Source: Deltaproteobacteria bacterium
Lineage (GTDB): Bacteria > Myxococcota > Myxococcia > SLRQ01
Length of the DNA: 37,109 nucleotides
Assembly (NCBI GenBank): GCA_029210625.1
Contig: JARGFU010000039.1
Span: 1 to 37,109, forward strand
Reading direction: 5' to 3'
In this document: positions 25,627 through 32,961 of the stretch, one piece after another
Numbering within the stretch: position 1 is the first letter of the stretch
Layout of the letters: each line of letters starts with the position of its first letter
Translations under genes and position numbers: made by a program
The notes under the pieces: generated by a model
Seen by the model: only the letters and a program-made list of their open reading frames with translations
The model's database searches: none
Told to the model about the DNA's origin: nothing

Positions 25627-26070
25627 TCATGCACGCCTACGCTGGAGCAAGGTGCGAGCGCCCAGGAGCAGCACCGGCAGCGCCATCGCCACCACCCGGC
25701 CGCCCCGGTACCAGAGGGGGCTTGCCTGATCGCGGCCGAGCAGGGTGTCGGGCGAGAGGGGCTCGGCCGGCAGCAAGTAGAGGCCGAAGATGCACAGGCC
25801 CACCACCACGAACCAGGCCACGGCCACCGACAAGGCGTGGTCCGTGATCGTGGTGAGGGGGAGGACCGCCACGAGGCCCAGCAGTCCCACGCCCAGCGCC
25901 ACCCAGGTCGAGGCCTCCGGGGTCGGGTGCCAGTCGAAGAGGTTCAGATCGAGGTCGAGGTAGGCCATCGACCCGAAGATCGCGGCGCCGACCCCACCCC
26001 AGAGCAGCACCACGCCGATCACCCGGAACCAGTTCGTCCCGGCGCTCTTCCTGGTCTCGGATCCGGACAT
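25627..26070 (-). CDS. Small integral membrane protein, four helices
   Basis: A 147-aa protein of unknown family with four hydrophobic segments, at about 15-38, 54-75, 80-103 and 124-140. A loop with NLFDWHP lies between helices 1 and 2. The start ATG at 26070 has GGAGGAG 5-7 bases upstream; frames extend further upstream but without a ribosome site. It lies upstream of the ArsC/Spx-like gene on the same strand (29 bp gap) and may be co-transcribed with it. No catalytic residues are apparent. Confidence 0.72.
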   Translation of the reverse strand: MSGSETRKSAGTNWFRVIGVVLLWGGVGAAIFGSMAYLDLDLNLFDWHPTPEASTWVALGVGLLGLVAVLPLTTITDHALSVAVAWFVVVGLCIFGLYLLPAEPLSPDTLLGRDQASPLWYRGGRVVAMALPVLLLGARTLLQRRRA

Positions 26071-26128
26071 GGGAGCTCCTCCTTGGTGGAGATCATACCT
26101 CCGGGCGCCCGGTTCTGTTCCCGGTGAC

Positions 26129-26794
26129 CTACTTTCGGTGCCAGGTGACCCCATCGACCACCGCCGTGGTCTCGTTGCAGGTGAAGGCGGTGCTGACGGT
26201 CTGCTCCGGGAGGTTCCGCTCCTGACCGCAGGTCACGGTGCGTCCATAGGTGAGGGTCAGGGTGCCCGAGAACTCGCTGTCGCTCGTCCAGGTGAACTCG
26301 ACGAAGTTGTCCTGCTTGTTGCACTGACCGGTGCACTCGGGCGTGTAGGTGATGGCGGAGCCATCGGAGCGCAAGGTGTAGGTCGAGAACTGGTCCAGGC
26401 AGGTCGGGTTGGGATCGGTGTCCCAGGTCCCCACCAGGCACTCGCCCTCCCCCGTGCCCGAGCCCGGCTCCCGCCCCACCGGGGGTTCGGCCTCGCTGCA
26501 GGCCGCCGCGGCGGTCCACTTGTCCTCGATCCCCGGCGCGACCTCCTCGTCCGTGCAGTGGTTCTCGTAGCCGATGGCCTTGCACTGCTTGTTCTCGTGG
26601 AAGGCGACGTTCAGCCCCGGACCCTCCGCCGACTCGCAGAACTCCCGCTCCTCTCCCTGCCAGCAGTAGTAGAAGTCCTCGCCGCTACCGGCCGTGCCCC
26701 AGAACTCGCAGGCGCCGTAGCCGCCACAGCCGCAGACGAAGAAGAGGGCAGCGAAGGTGACGCCGAGCACGGTGAGTCGTCGCAGGAAGGTCAT
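26129..26794 (-). CDS. Cysteine-rich lipoprotein, hypothetical
   Basis: A 221-aa protein with an N-terminal lipoprotein-type signal: MTFLRRLTVLGVTFAALFF followed by VCGC, so Cys23 (or Cys21) is the likely lipidation site. The mature part contains about a dozen further cysteines, spaced as if for disulfides, and a C-terminal beta-rich half (TYTLRSDGSAITY, FVEFTWTSDSEFSGTLTLTYG) resembling lipocalin-like or 'value over background' domains that begin LVGTWD. That LVGTW start of the C-domain (near 116) is typical of small extracytoplasmic beta-barrels. I choose ATG 26794; a TTG at 26803 is in frame. Outer-membrane or periplasmic location is inferred, function unknown. Confidence 0.75.
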   Translation of the reverse strand: MTFLRRLTVLGVTFAALFFVCGCGGYGACEFWGTAGSGEDFYYCWQGEEREFCESAEGPGLNVAFHENKQCKAIGYENHCTDEEVAPGIEDKWTAAAACSEAEPPVGREPGSGTGEGECLVGTWDTDPNPTCLDQFSTYTLRSDGSAITYTPECTGQCNKQDNFVEFTWTSDSEFSGTLTLTYGRTVTCGQERNLPEQTVSTAFTCNETTAVVDGVTWHRK

Positions 26795-27020
26795 CCCCGG
26801 CAATCAGATCCGCGGGACGGGAAATGCCAGCGCCGGGCCACTCGACCGATTTGACTTCCGGGGTGCCGACCTGCGAGGGTGCGCGCGAAATGATGCTTCG
26901 CTTCACCAGCAGCGCGTTCTCCGGCCGCACCGGCAGTGATCTGTCCGGCGCGGAACTGGATTCCTGCGCCCCGGAGGTGGACCGCTAGCGTCTGATCGAA
27001 GCGATCGAACGGCTTTCACG

Positions 27021-27061
27021 AGGCCCCCTCCGGACGATGACCGGAGGGGGCCTTTTCTTTT
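27021..27061 (+). terminator. Intrinsic terminator or attenuator upstream of the EF-Tu paralogue
   Basis: A 13-bp perfect stem pairs AGGCCCCCTCCGG (27021-27033) with CCGGAGGGGGCCT (27041-27053) around loop ACGATGA. TTTTCTTTT follows (27053-27061). This is the most canonical terminator in the window, yet no plus-strand gene precedes it. It sits 70 bp before the EF-Tu-like ATG, so leader attenuation or termination of an unseen small RNA are the options. Confidence 0.8.
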
Positions 27062-27082
27062 GCCCGCAATCCGGCGGGCAAA
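27059..27082 (+). repeat. Second leader hairpin TTTGCCCGC / GCGGGCAAA
   Basis: Perfect 9-bp arms at 27059-27067 and 27074-27082 surround a six-base loop AATCCG. The left arm begins inside the T-run of the terminator hairpin, so the two structures are adjacent or compete for the same bases. Confidence 0.65.
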
Positions 27083-27086
27083 CCCC

Positions 27087-27107
27087 CGGGGCCGCAAGGA
27101 GGCCCCG
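27087..27107 (+). repeat. Third leader hairpin CGGGGCC / GGCCCCG
   Basis: Seven-bp arms at 27087-27093 and 27101-27107 flank the loop GCAAGGA. The right arm could alternatively pair with the GGGGCC part of the terminator's 3' arm, and the left arm with the terminator's GGCCCC. That makes mutually exclusive folds possible. The ribosome site lies about 10 bases downstream. Confidence 0.55.
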
Positions 27108-27129
27108 ACCCCAACCAAGGAGAAGAACC

Positions 27130-28314
27130 ATGAACCCCAAGCTGCACCTGAACGTCGGCACCATCGGCCACGTCGATCACGGGAAGACCACCCTGACTGC
27201 AGCCCTCACCTCCGTGATGGCTGCCCGTCATGGCGGCGAAGCGCTGCGCTTCGACGAGATCGACCGCGCCCCCGAGGAGCGTGAGAAGGGGATCACCATC
27301 AACACCGCTCACGTGCGCTACGACTCGGCAAGGCGGCACTACGCCCACATCGACTGCCCCGGGCACGCCGACTACGTGAAGAACATGATCACCGGTGCCT
27401 CCCAGATGGACGGCGCCATCCTGCTGGTGGACGCCTCGCAGGGGCCGCAGCCCCAGACCCGCGAGCACGTCCTGCTCGCCCGGCAGGTGGGCATCGAGCA
27501 CCTGGTCGTGTTCGTGAACAAGGTGGATATCGCCGAGGCCGATCTGCTCGAGCTCGTCGAGCTGGAGACCGCCGAGCTCCTCGAGGCCCAGGGCTACACG
27601 GGCGTCCCCTTCGTGCGGGGCTCCGCCCGCGAGGCCCTGCGTGCCGCCGAGGAGGGCCGCTTCGACGCCCCCGAGGTCGAGTGCATCGACCGGCTCGTGG
27701 CCGTGATGGACGAGCACCTCCCGGATCCCGTGCGGGACCTGGAGGCGCCCTTCCTCATGCCCGTCGAGGACGTGCACACCATCAAGGGGCGCGGGACCGT
27801 GGTCACCGGCCGCGTCGAGCGCGGGGTGCTCGAGCCCCTGGCGACCGTCGAGCTCATCGGGCTCTCGGGCGCCGGCGAGCCGCTGCGCCAGGCGGTGGTC
27901 ACCGGCATGCAGGCCTTCCACCGGGACATCCCCCGGGCCGAGGCCGGCATGAACGTGGGCCTCCTCCTGCGCAACGTCGAGCGGGACTCCGTCTCCCGGG
28001 GCCAGGTGGTCGCGGCCAGCGGCTCGGTGCGCTCGCGCCGGGCGGGCAAGGCGGAGGTCTTCGTGCTCACCGAGCAGGAGGGCGGCCGCCACACCCCCTT
28101 CGGCGCGGGCTACACGCCGCAGCTCTTCTTCGGCGCCACCAGCGTCACCGCGGTGCTCGAGCCCGAGGCCGGCAAGCTGGTCGCCCCCGGTGACCACACC
28201 ACCCTCGCCTTCTCGCTGGGCAAGGCCGTGGCCATCGAGGTCGGCATGCGCTTCGCCATCCGCGAGGGCGGCAAGACCGTCGGCGCCGGCGTCGTGACCG
28301 AGGTCGGCGCCTAG
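27130..28314 (+). CDS. Divergent elongation factor Tu paralogue
   Basis: The 394-aa GTPase aligns over its full length with EF-Tu. It has G1 GHVDHGKT (13-20), G2 Thr56 in GITIN, G3 DCPGH (75-79, catalytic His79), G4 NKVD (130-133; usually NKCD) and G5 GSA. Domains II and III ([36 protein letters not shown]) are present. It differs from housekeeping EF-Tu by a shorter N-terminus and changes in the tRNA-contact region: [14 protein letters not shown] where YRPQFYFRTTDVTG is usual. In places it resembles mitochondrial EF-Tu. It stands alone, not with fusA or ribosomal genes, and is flanked by structured RNA signals. GTP binding is well supported; binding of all aminoacyl-tRNAs is not. Start ATG 27130 follows AAGGAG. 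Confidence 0.9.
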   Translation: MNPKLHLNVGTIGHVDHGKTTLTAALTSVMAARHGGEALRFDEIDRAPEEREKGITINTAHVRYDSARRHYAHIDCPGHADYVKNMITGASQMDGAILLVDASQGPQPQTREHVLLARQVGIEHLVVFVNKVDIAEADLLELVELETAELLEAQGYTGVPFVRGSAREALRAAEEGRFDAPEVECIDRLVAVMDEHLPDPVRDLEAPFLMPVEDVHTIKGRGTVVTGRVERGVLEPLATVELIGLSGAGEPLRQAVVTGMQAFHRDIPRAEAGMNVGLLLRNVERDSVSRGQVVAASGSVRSRRAGKAEVFVLTEQEGGRHTPFGAGYTPQLFFGATSVTAVLEPEAGKLVAPGDHTTLAFSLGKAVAIEVGMRFAIREGGKTVGAGVVTEVGA

Positions 28315-28327
28315 CGGCGATGCATCA

Positions 28328-28380
28328 AGAGGGGGCGGCGTCCCGTCTGGATCCACTGCATCCGGCGGGGCGCCGCCTCT
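28328..28380. terminator. Possible bidirectional terminator hairpin
   Basis: AGAGG-GGG-CGGCG (28328-28340) pairs with CGCCGCCTCT (28371-28380) apart from a 3-base bulge. An inner GGAT/ATCC stem lies in the loop. It exactly fills the gap between the convergent EF-Tu-like and metallopeptidase genes. No T-run is present on either strand, so termination is inferred from position. Confidence 0.4.
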
Positions 28381-29215
28381 ACGCCGCCTTCCAGGCCGGG
28401 ATCCGGCTGCGGGGCCGGCGCCCCTCGATGGCGGTCAGGATCGCCTTGCCGGCCGAGGTGATGCGCCGCAGGGAGCGGGTCAGGTCAGCGGTGCTGGCCC
28501 CGTTCCAGACGATGTACTCGGCCGCCGACTCGAGACCGTTGCCGAGGGGGACCTCCAGTGCCCGGCACACGACGTGGGAGACCGCCTCGGCCTCCATCTC
28601 GCGCTGCTCGCGCGGCGGAAGCACCTGCCCCGCCTCCAGGTGGAGCAGGACGTGGGCGTACTCGTGGCAGAGCACCCGGATGCGCTCGTGGGGGGCCAGG
28701 TCGTGACGGATCCCCACCGAGTCCGGTGAGGCGTTGCCGAGCAGCCCGATGACCAGGTGCTCGCTGCGGGACAGCGGCCGCAGGGCGATGCCCAGCCACT
28801 GGGCCGCCGCCTCGATGGCCGGCAGCCAGGCCTCGGCCTCGCGCACGATCCGGGGCGCCCCCTCGGGGCCGTCGGTCTGGAGCACGTCGAAGACCCAGGC
28901 CATCCGGAAGGGCCAGCCCGTGTCGCTCCCCGGCGTGTAAATGAGGATCGCCTGCTCGCCCTTGCGCACGACCCGACCCTCCCGGGCCCACTGGCTCTTC
29001 CCTCGCACCCGGGTCGCGGTCGGCCGCTGCTCGGCGATGAGGTGCTGGTTGTGGAAGGAGTAGTGCCAGTGCCAGGCCATCCGGCCGATCAATCGATCGA
29101 AGCACTCGGACCGGGTGGTCCCGTCGACCTCGTGGATCAGCGCCTCGACCTCGGCCTTCACCCCCTTGCGGGCCCGCGCCAGCAGCCTCGCTCCGCTCTC
29201 GCCCTTCCCGTCCAT
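28379..29215 (-). CDS. ArdC-like antirestriction / zinc metallopeptidase protein
   Basis: This 278-aa protein has two parts. Residues 12-110 resemble the ArdC N-terminal ssDNA-binding domain: SFHNQHLIAEQRPTATRV, then ARKGEQ-like GRVVRKGEQAILIYTP and a DVLQT strand. Residues about 125-250 carry a zinc-peptidase site, HEYAHVLLH (His184, Glu185, His188), with a likely third ligand Glu208 or Glu210 in EMEAEAVSHVV. ArdC proteins of plasmids block restriction during conjugation; related chromosomal IrrE/ImmA-type peptidases cut regulators. No plasmid transfer genes are nearby, so it may be a domesticated or defence-linked copy. It is transcribed away from the acidic hypothetical gene, from a promoter region with an 8-bp inverted repeat. 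Confidence 0.82.
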   Translation of the reverse strand: MDGKGESGARLLARARKGVKAEVEALIHEVDGTTRSECFDRLIGRMAWHWHYSFHNQHLIAEQRPTATRVRGKSQWAREGRVVRKGEQAILIYTPGSDTGWPFRMAWVFDVLQTDGPEGAPRIVREAEAWLPAIEAAAQWLGIALRPLSRSEHLVIGLLGNASPDSVGIRHDLAPHERIRVLCHEYAHVLLHLEAGQVLPPREQREMEAEAVSHVVCRALEVPLGNGLESAAEYIVWNGASTADLTRSLRRITSAGKAILTAIEGRRPRSRIPAWKAA

Positions 29216-29238
29216 GCCTTGAAGGTAGCGGGTGGGTC

Positions 29239-29288
29239 TGACGGATCAGGACGTCGAGGGCCGGACGAGACTCTGCCCTCATCCGTCA
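29239..29288. promoter_or_regulatory. Inverted repeat TGACGGAT-N34-ATCCGTCA between divergent genes
   Basis: Perfect 8-bp arms at 29239-29246 and 29281-29288 have centres 42 bp apart, close to four helical turns. The element lies 24 bp upstream of the ArdC-like ATG in a 201-bp divergent gap. It could be a paired site for a cooperative or looping regulator of both genes. No hexamer pair was confidently found alongside. Confidence 0.4.
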
Positions 29289-29416
29289 CACACCTGCGGT
29301 ACCCTGGGGACAGTCAGACATTCATCACGACAGGGTGAGGGACGGGCCCGTTGACCCCTGGCCAACCGACGCGGACAGCGCACGGTGGCAATGCCCGACC
29401 GATGAGGAGACCCGCC

Positions 29417-30307
29417 ATGCCGAAGGCATCCGCTACTTCTTCCTATCCCCGGATCTGCGTCCGCTTCATCGCTGGCGTCTACCACTGGCTGCCCGTGCAG
29501 CCGATCGAGACGGCCCCCGAGCACCCACCGGCCCCGGGCAAGATCCTCCAGTTCCTCGACCCGGCCCCGGGCGAGGGGCCGGGCTGGCCGCCGGAGCGCT
29601 GCGAGGCCCTGATCGCGCGCGCCGAGCTGCTCTGCCGCCAGCAGGGCAAGAGCGTCTGTGTCGTCTTCGGTCCGAGGGACGCCGTCTACCTGGAGCCCGA
29701 CGGACGCCGGAAGCAGTCGGACGAGCCCCCCTGGGGCGGCGTCGGGCTCACCGGAGGTGTGAACCTCGACCTCGATCCCACCGGTGAGGGCGTGCGCGAG
29801 CCCCCGCCCACCTCGAAGGAGCAACTCGAGGCCATGCTCGACCGGCACTTCCCCGACCGGCACGAGCTCCCCGACGACGACGAGGTCGACGAGGACGAGG
29901 TCGATGAGCTGCAGCCGGACGAGGGCTTCGTCGTCGTCTGCTCCGGCGACCTCGGTGGCGACGTCTGGTTCGACGAGGACTTCGCTGCCGTCGAGGAGGT
30001 CCGCCACCTGCTCTGCTGCCTCGAGCCCGAGCACGAGGCGCGCTTCGACTGGGAGGTCCACCTCGAGGGCCTGCCCATGTTCGACCGGCTCCCGCAGCTG
30101 GAGTGGCCGCCCCTCGGCGACCACCGCCAGCTCGAGGAGATCGGCCCCTTCTGGGCCGAGATCGGCGAGCCCATCTGCGACTTCCCCGGCCGCACCTTCC
30201 ACCAGCTCCTGGTGGAGGTGAGGGAGGAGCACCGCGAGCACGTGCAGGAGCAGTTCGGCGAGCTCGCCCGTCGCCTGCGCCCCATCGTCGAGGAGATCTG
30301 GGAATGA
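29417..30307 (+). CDS. Acidic hypothetical protein
   Basis: A 296-aa cytosolic protein of unknown family. It has a strongly acidic central stretch (DDDEVDEDEVDE, about 153-164), flanked by an N-terminal part containing WLPVQPIE and CVVFGPRDAVYLEP strands. A C-terminal helical part ends with REEHREHVQEQFGELARRL. ATG 29417 is preferred because GAGGAG lies about 8 bases upstream; in-frame starts at 29402 and 29351 are less well placed. It converges with the NERD-helicase gene: the stops are 4 bp apart. No motifs for catalysis or DNA binding were recognised. The acidic patch could mimic nucleic acid, but this is speculation. Confidence 0.65.
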   Translation: MPKASATSSYPRICVRFIAGVYHWLPVQPIETAPEHPPAPGKILQFLDPAPGEGPGWPPERCEALIARAELLCRQQGKSVCVVFGPRDAVYLEPDGRRKQSDEPPWGGVGLTGGVNLDLDPTGEGVREPPPTSKEQLEAMLDRHFPDRHELPDDDEVDEDEVDELQPDEGFVVVCSGDLGGDVWFDEDFAAVEEVRHLLCCLEPEHEARFDWEVHLEGLPMFDRLPQLEWPPLGDHRQLEEIGPFWAEIGEPICDFPGRTFHQLLVEVREEHREHVQEQFGELARRLRPIVEEIWE

Positions 30308-30311
30308 GCCG

Positions 30312-32003
30312 CTAGAGCAGCCGCCGCAGCACCTCGTCGCCCTTGAGCACCTCGCCGGGGGCGACGATGCGGGCGCAGACGAGCGCGCGGGTCAGGGCGA
30401 TGTGCATCCGCGCGTTGCGGCTGCGGCGGTCCGCGTCGCTGGCGCCGTCCATCAGGCGCAGGTCGGTGACGATCACCGCCGGGCGCTCGAGGCCCTTCAC
30501 CCGCAGGAAGGTGTCGGCGACGATCTTCTCGCGCATGTCGGGCGCGTCGGCGCGCACCACCTCGTGGCGGCCGATGCGGGCGGCCTTCGCCATCCCCTCC
30601 TCTGCGGTCTGACCGCGCAGGCTGACCACGAAGATGTCGCCGGGCTGCAGGCCCTCCGAGAGGAGCTGATCGATGCACCGGCCCACCTTCTCCGGCACCG
30701 ACGAGGCGCTGGGGCAGCCGACGATCTTGAGGATGCCCTCCTCGAGCGCCCGGCCGATGACCTCGGCGTGCTCGGGGTCGTCGGTGGGGTCCGGGGTGCC
30801 GGCCTCCTGGCGGTACTCGTCGGCCAGGGCCGAGATGCCCGGCGGGCAGCGCAGCTTCGCCCGCAGATCGAAGGTGAAGGGGAACTCGGTCTTCGGCGGC
30901 CGGCGGTCCGGCCAGAAGGCCTGGTCGGGATCGGCGAAGGCCCACATCCGCCGCCCCTCCGCGAGGTTCGAGAGCAGCAGCCAGGCGCTCTCGGTGAGGT
31001 CCTGCGCCTCGTCCACCACGATGGCGTCCGGGCGATCCTCGTCGTGGAGCAGCTCGACCGCCTCCGCCGCCTTCAGCGGCAGCTCGGCCCAGAACGCCGC
31101 CTCGGTGGCCGGCGTCTCCGCGGCGCTCTCCGGGACGTGCCCGACGGTCCGCAGGATGTCGAAGGCCAGGTCGCTCAGGGTCTTCACCTCGATCCCCTCG
31201 AGGCTCTCGTCGAGGAAGCGCCGCAGGCTGTTGGTGAAGCAGACCAGCAGGGTCTTCATCCCCTTCGCCGCGTGCCGGCGGGCGGTCTCGGCGGCCAGCA
31301 GGGTCTTGCCCGAGCCGGCCGGCCCGTGGACCAGCATCCGCTCGTTCGCCATCAGCCCCTCGAGCACCGCCATCTGGTGGACGTCGAGGGCGTGCCACTG
31401 CTCGCGCACGTCCTCGACCCGCGCACCGAGGGAGAGGCGCGGCACCCAAGAGTCGCCCCAGAGCTCGTGAAGGGCCCGGATCCAGCGGTCGTTGCGCGGA
31501 GCGTGGGGCGGCAGGGCGTCCTCCATCAGCTCACCGAGGGCCTTGTCCAGCCACTCCAGGTGCCGGCGCCCGATGACCACGCCCCTGAGGTCGTCCTGTC
31601 CCACCTCGTTGTCGAAGGTCATGTCGGGGAAGCAGACCGCCGCGCCGAAGGGGGGCGGCTCGACCCCGAGCTCCTCCAGCCGCCGGACGAGCCGGTGGAC
31701 GAAGCGCTCCGCCTGCTCCCGCGGCGCCTTCTCCATGCGGCGGCCGTTCTGCCACCAGTGCCCGCCGCGCAGCACCAGCTGTCCGCCCTTCACCTCCAGC
31801 GCCAGCAACCCGCGGCGCGGGTCGGCGATGACGAAGTCCCCCTCCCCCAGCAGGTTCTTGTGATCGCGGATCCGCAGCGAGTGCCAGGCCCACCACCCCG
31901 CCGGCAGGTGCTTGGAGAGCGCCGTCCACACCCCCCGCTCCGACTCGGGCGCACCCGAGCGCGGTGAGAGACCGGGATGGAGGCCGGGGGTGGGAGCGGG
32001 CAT
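30312..32003 (-). CDS. NERD-domain nuclease / SF1 (UvrD-like) helicase fusion
   Basis: A 563-aa protein. The N-terminal NERD-type nuclease region (about 24-75) shows GEGDFVIADPRRGLLALEVKGG with the D...E-x-K arrangement of restriction-like nucleases. A superfamily 1 helicase follows: Walker A GPAGSGKT (about 227-234), motif II DEAQD (about 330), ADPDQ (motif III) and the C-terminal ALTRA motif VI (about 538). Its length suits NERD-helicases found in bacterial defence loci and in genome maintenance. I choose ATG 32003, just before the NERD domain; in-frame upstream starts add Ser/Arg-rich sequence that overlaps the toxin gene. It lies downstream of the ParE-like toxin by 94 bp on the same strand, so shared transcription is possible. 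Confidence 0.87.
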   Translation of the reverse strand: MPAPTPGLHPGLSPRSGAPESERGVWTALSKHLPAGWWAWHSLRIRDHKNLLGEGDFVIADPRRGLLALEVKGGQLVLRGGHWWQNGRRMEKAPREQAERFVHRLVRRLEELGVEPPPFGAAVCFPDMTFDNEVGQDDLRGVVIGRRHLEWLDKALGELMEDALPPHAPRNDRWIRALHELWGDSWVPRLSLGARVEDVREQWHALDVHQMAVLEGLMANERMLVHGPAGSGKTLLAAETARRHAAKGMKTLLVCFTNSLRRFLDESLEGIEVKTLSDLAFDILRTVGHVPESAAETPATEAAFWAELPLKAAEAVELLHDEDRPDAIVVDEAQDLTESAWLLLSNLAEGRRMWAFADPDQAFWPDRRPPKTEFPFTFDLRAKLRCPPGISALADEYRQEAGTPDPTDDPEHAEVIGRALEEGILKIVGCPSASSVPEKVGRCIDQLLSEGLQPGDIFVVSLRGQTAEEGMAKAARIGRHEVVRADAPDMREKIVADTFLRVKGLERPAVIVTDLRLMDGASDADRRSRNARMHIALTRALVCARIVAPGEVLKGDEVLRRLL

Positions 32004-32097
32004 CGGGGGGGGATTCTGCCACGAGTGGCGGCCAGACCCCATCGCATCAGCGCACCGGTCGGTCCGACTCACCCGTGCCACCGGCACGGAAGCTCCT

Positions 32098-32421
32098 CTA
32101 CTCGTCCTCCGCCCCACCGACCGCAGGATCCGGCAACCTGCGATGGCCCTCGAAGATCGTGAGGACCGTAACCTGGCCAGGTCTGACCCGGTAGACGATC
32201 CGGTAGGTGCCGATGAGCCGCTCGCGCAGGTCCTGCCGCTCGGGGAACTCCGGTACCAGCCGGCCCGCGAGCGGAAATCCGGCCGCACTCTCGACGGCAG
32301 AGAGGATGCTCTCCACCCACTCGAATGCAGCGCCTGGATTGTCCTCCGCGATGAAGTCGGCGATCTCGTCGAGATCTCGGGTCGCACGTTCGGTCCAGGC
32401 GATCGCCGCTGGCCTCTCCAC
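32098..32421 (-). CDS. ParE/RelE-type toxin
   Basis: A 107-aa protein with the RelE/ParE fold pattern: an N-terminal beta strand followed by RDLDEIADFIAEDNPGAA, FPLAGRLVPEF, LRERLIGTYRIVYRV and the C-terminal VTVLTIFEGHRRLP. The RLI-x-x-YRIVYRV and HRR segments are typical of ParE-like gyrase or ribosome-targeting toxins; the ParE pattern fits best. I start it at GTG 32421, 8 bases after GAGGAGG; a GTG at 32430 in frame is the alternative. The start lies 18 bp after the antitoxin stop, the usual order for a type II toxin-antitoxin pair. Intact and presumably active. Confidence 0.88.
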   Translation of the reverse strand: MERPAAIAWTERATRDLDEIADFIAEDNPGAAFEWVESILSAVESAAGFPLAGRLVPEFPERQDLRERLIGTYRIVYRVRPGQVTVLTIFEGHRRLPDPAVGGAEDE

Positions 32422-32439
32422 CCCCGCCACCTCCTCAGG

Positions 32440-32733
32440 TCAACGCTTGCGAGAACGGCGATGCCGCCGCCGCGCTCTCGCGGCGACCTCCTCATGACCG
32501 CTCACCGGACCGGCCTCTGACTGGGCCAGGCCCTCCTCCACGGCCGCTACGAAGTCGATGTGGCGAACCAGCCGATCGTAGGCCTCCGGGGAGAGCAGAA
32601 CACCCGCGGCCCGGCCGTTCTGGGTGATGACGATCGGCTCCGACTCCTCCCCCAGGCGACGGAGCCACTCCGCCGTCCGGGTCTTGAACTCACTCACCGG
32701 AACGATGTTCTCCGAGACTCGCAGGGGTCGCAT
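32440..32733 (-). CDS. Phd/YefM-type antitoxin
   Basis: A 97-aa protein. Residues 1-55 match the Phd/YefM fold: SENIVPVSEFKTRTAEWLRRL, then EPIVITQNGRAAGVLLSPEAYDRL. That fold binds the operator DNA and covers the toxin. The C-terminal 40 residues are Ala/Glu then Arg/Lys-rich, probably disordered until bound to toxin. ATG 32733 has AGGAGCC about 7 bases upstream. It precedes the ParE-like gene in one unit and is divergent from the HNH nuclease. The AT-rich leader contains an inverted repeat likely to be its autoregulatory operator. Confidence 0.9.
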   Translation of the reverse strand: MRPLRVSENIVPVSEFKTRTAEWLRRLGEESEPIVITQNGRAAGVLLSPEAYDRLVRHIDFVAAVEEGLAQSEAGPVSGHEEVAARARRRHRRSRKR

Positions 32734-32760
32734 TCCAGGCTCCTTTTGATGATCCGTTTT

Positions 32761-32780
32761 TGGATCTTTATTTAGATCCA
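32761..32780. promoter_or_regulatory. Inverted repeat, likely toxin-antitoxin operator
   Basis: TGGATCT (32761-32767) and AGATCCA (32774-32780) are perfect 7-bp arms around TTATTT, 28 bp upstream of the antitoxin ATG. A further half-site TGATCC lies at about 32749. The stretch is conspicuously AT-rich against its surroundings, as expected for a Phd-type autoregulated promoter. Confidence 0.6.
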
Positions 32781-32909
32781 TATTCTGCCCCATCTTGCCA
32801 CGAATCGAGCCTGGCCTGCACCCATGCCATCGGCTTCCTTCGTAGCATGGCCCCCTGACATCGCCCGCCTCTCGCGGACCGCTGACCGCAACCGACCCGG
32901 TCTCGCTGC

Positions 32910-32915
32910 TATAAG
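32910..32915 (+). promoter_or_regulatory. Possible -10 of the HNH nuclease gene
   Basis: TATAAG lies 47 bp upstream of the GTG at 32962, in otherwise GC-rich sequence. No -35 at 16-18 bp was identified. If it is used, transcription would start near 32922, favouring GTG 32962 over the upstream ATG 32824. Confidence 0.3.
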
Positions 32916-32961
32916 GCTTCTCGAGAGCAGGGATCACCCGACACCTCCGGAAACCAAGCCC

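Larger units (their letters stand above)
26795..27129. other. 335-bp gene-free leader region with three hairpins
   Basis: No gene is visible between the lipoprotein start and the EF-Tu-like ATG. The first 200 bases look unstructured and non-coding; GATCGAA is directly repeated at 26994 and 27003. The last 110 bases hold three consecutive hairpins listed separately and a ribosome site AAGGAGAAGAACC just before the ATG. The region must contain the promoters for both divergent genes, but no convincing hexamer pair was found. A small RNA ending at the first hairpin is possible. Confidence 0.5.

Noticed and set aside
26939-27020. A tRNA gene before the terminator.
   Set aside because: No cloverleaf with a GTTCRA loop and matching acceptor stem could be formed.
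32004-32495. The longer NERD-helicase reading frame starting at 32495.
   Set aside because: The extra residues are Ser/Arg-rich, with no match to the family, and overlap the toxin gene in another frame.
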